Positions 63,307-64,000 of a stretch of DNA of 64,000 nt are shown here, one piece after another. Origin of the DNA: Parvibaculum sp. (lineage in GTDB: Bacteria; Pseudomonadota; Alphaproteobacteria; Parvibaculales; Parvibaculaceae). Location of the stretch: positions 43,188 through 107,187 of the forward strand of contig NZNS01000007.1 of NCBI GenBank assembly GCA_002694985.1, given 5' to 3'. Made by a program: the position numbers and the translations under genes. Below the pieces are notes generated by a model that was given only the letters and a program-made list of their open reading frames with translations, was not told the DNA's origin and ran no database searches. Within the stretch, counting starts at the first letter, position 1. Each line of letters starts with the position of its first letter.

Positions 63307-63612
63307 CCGGTACGGGGCCGTGATCGGGACGTTCCGATCCTGTCATGCGCATAGGCTGTATCCTGTCATCAGCAGAGGACCGCGCCTTGGCCTTCTGAGA
63401 GGGCGAGCGGCCCACAAACGCTCCGGTCAGGCAATGGCGTCGCCCGACTGATTTCCGTCGGCGGCAGAGCCGCCTTTACAGCGCGAAACAAATCAGCCGG
63501 GCTTTGCCATCAGGGCCCTCGCCAGAGGCTCGCGCTGCCAGACCGGAGCGCCCGTGGGCGTGTCTCGCCATGAAGGCCGCGACGGTCGCGGTCCAACTGA
63601 CGGAAGCATCCC
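63307..63612. other. 306-bp region with direct repeats and a stem-loop
   Basis: ATCCTGTCAT occurs twice (63337-63346 and 63360-63369) with a 23-bp period, about two helix turns. GGCGGC/GCCGCC with an AGA loop (63460-63474) followed by TTTACA is a weak terminator for the Toprim gene. The remaining sequence is GC-rich without a supported gene; it should hold the DUF2493 gene promoter. Confidence 0.5.
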
Positions 63613-64000
63613 ATGTACGCGCATGACGATTACGAACCCGATCACAGCACGTCCCCGACCGGCCATGCCATCGAAGAACTCGAACTCTACGGCTACCGTC
63701 CCTCCGAAGACGAGGCCGATCCCCGGATCACACCCGAAGATCATGTCATCCAGGGCGCGGTCTCCGATATCTTCGACGCCCTGATTTCCACCATGGCCGA
63801 CACCAGCCTCGATTTCGACCTCGACGAGATCCTATGGTCCACCGTCAACACCTTCCATCGCGCTGCCCTTCGGATTGAGACGAAACTCGACGATAACGAG
63901 CAGGCACAAAAGCGCCTCCAGCGCGAACAGGACGGCAGCGAGGTCAAATCCGTCCAGCTCGAAACCTTGATCGGCGCGGGCCAAAGCCTGATCGAGCGCC
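63613..64000 (+). CDS. DUF2493-family element protein, N-terminal part
   Basis: The first 129 residues are present; the gene runs off the right edge. The start is ATG 63613. The visible sequence (Met-Tyr-Ala-His-Asp-Asp-Tyr-Glu-Pro-Asp-His, then AIEELELYGYRP, and Ile-Phe-Asp-Ala-Leu-Ile-Ser-Thr-Met-Ala-Asp-Thr) matches the N-terminal extension of DUF2493 proteins that follow Toprim genes in alphaproteobacterial ICEs. The C-terminal nucleotide-binding domain is not in the window. Function is unknown. Confidence 0.8.
   Translation, partial: MYAHDDYEPDHSTSPTGHAIEELELYGYRPSEDEADPRITPEDHVIQGAVSDIFDALISTMADTSLDFDLDEILWSTVNTFHRAALRIETKLDDNEQAQKRLQREQDGSEVKSVQLETLIGAGQSLIER

Overview
The window reads as high-GC alphaproteobacterial DNA. 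The long collinear backbone (TIGR02300 gene, aroA, cmk, rpsA, sppA, ihfB, lapA-like, pyrF, trpF, trpB, trpA, accD, folC, trxA, addA, addB, a sugar-nucleotidyltransferase/amgK pair, tsaE, ahcY, the HPr/EIIA/HprK regulatory PTS, chvG/chvI, pckA) is typical of Hyphomicrobiales and relatives such as Parvibaculum. The genus is an inference; no rRNA is present.

Layout. 1-2985: three-gene heavy-metal RND efflux operon on the minus strand (CzcA start cut by the window edge, CzcB with a His-rich arm, CzcC) plus an upstream secreted Cys/His protein. 3000-6100: accessory patch with a small gene split at a T6 run, a dispersed hairpin repeat and a DUF3489-DUF2924-large serine recombinase module, followed by tRNA-Ala(GGC). 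6560-19107: core biosynthesis and information genes, mostly plus strand. 19221-28066: minus-strand recombination repair (AddAB), cell-wall sugar recycling (nucleotidyltransferase plus AmgK-like kinase) and tsaE. 28113-32408: redox-themed insertion (AhpD-like protein, ferredoxin reductase plus 2Fe-2S ferredoxin, periplasmic SodC, GST). 32529-44786: regulatory locus with a degenerate PAS kinase, ahcY behind a structured leader, HPr, EIIA, HprK, ChvG/ChvI, an M20 peptidase and PEP carboxykinase. 45023-50066: a small repeat protein, polA, an orphan ABC ATPase and a PAS_5 protein.

50450-64000: a tRNA-Arg(CCG) locus with a truncated 5' copy of the same tRNA and four copies of CGTAAGCA marks the junction to an integrative/conjugative-type element that runs off the right edge. 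Its visible cargo is an ArdC-type antirestriction metallopeptidase, a DUF2958 protein, a large ParB-like protein, several unrecognised small proteins, a 1440-aa DNA methyltransferase/strawberry-notch helicase fusion, a Toprim protein and the start of a DUF2493 protein. No integrase, relaxase or transfer gene lies inside the window.

The strongest candidate for a little-described system is a family of near-identical structured 5' leaders (51237-51311, 52713-52791, 56036-56113, with a looser relative at 57850-57940). Each ends in GGAG 8-9 nt before a start codon of an element gene. Their architecture and gene partners resemble the radC RNA motif. Other points of note are a canonical U UUU UUG slippery site joining two halves of a small gene, a histidine-kinase-like protein with Tyr in place of the phospho-His, an HPr with a GDAP-repeat tail, a triple Pho-box-like array, and a SodC lacking one zinc-ligand His.
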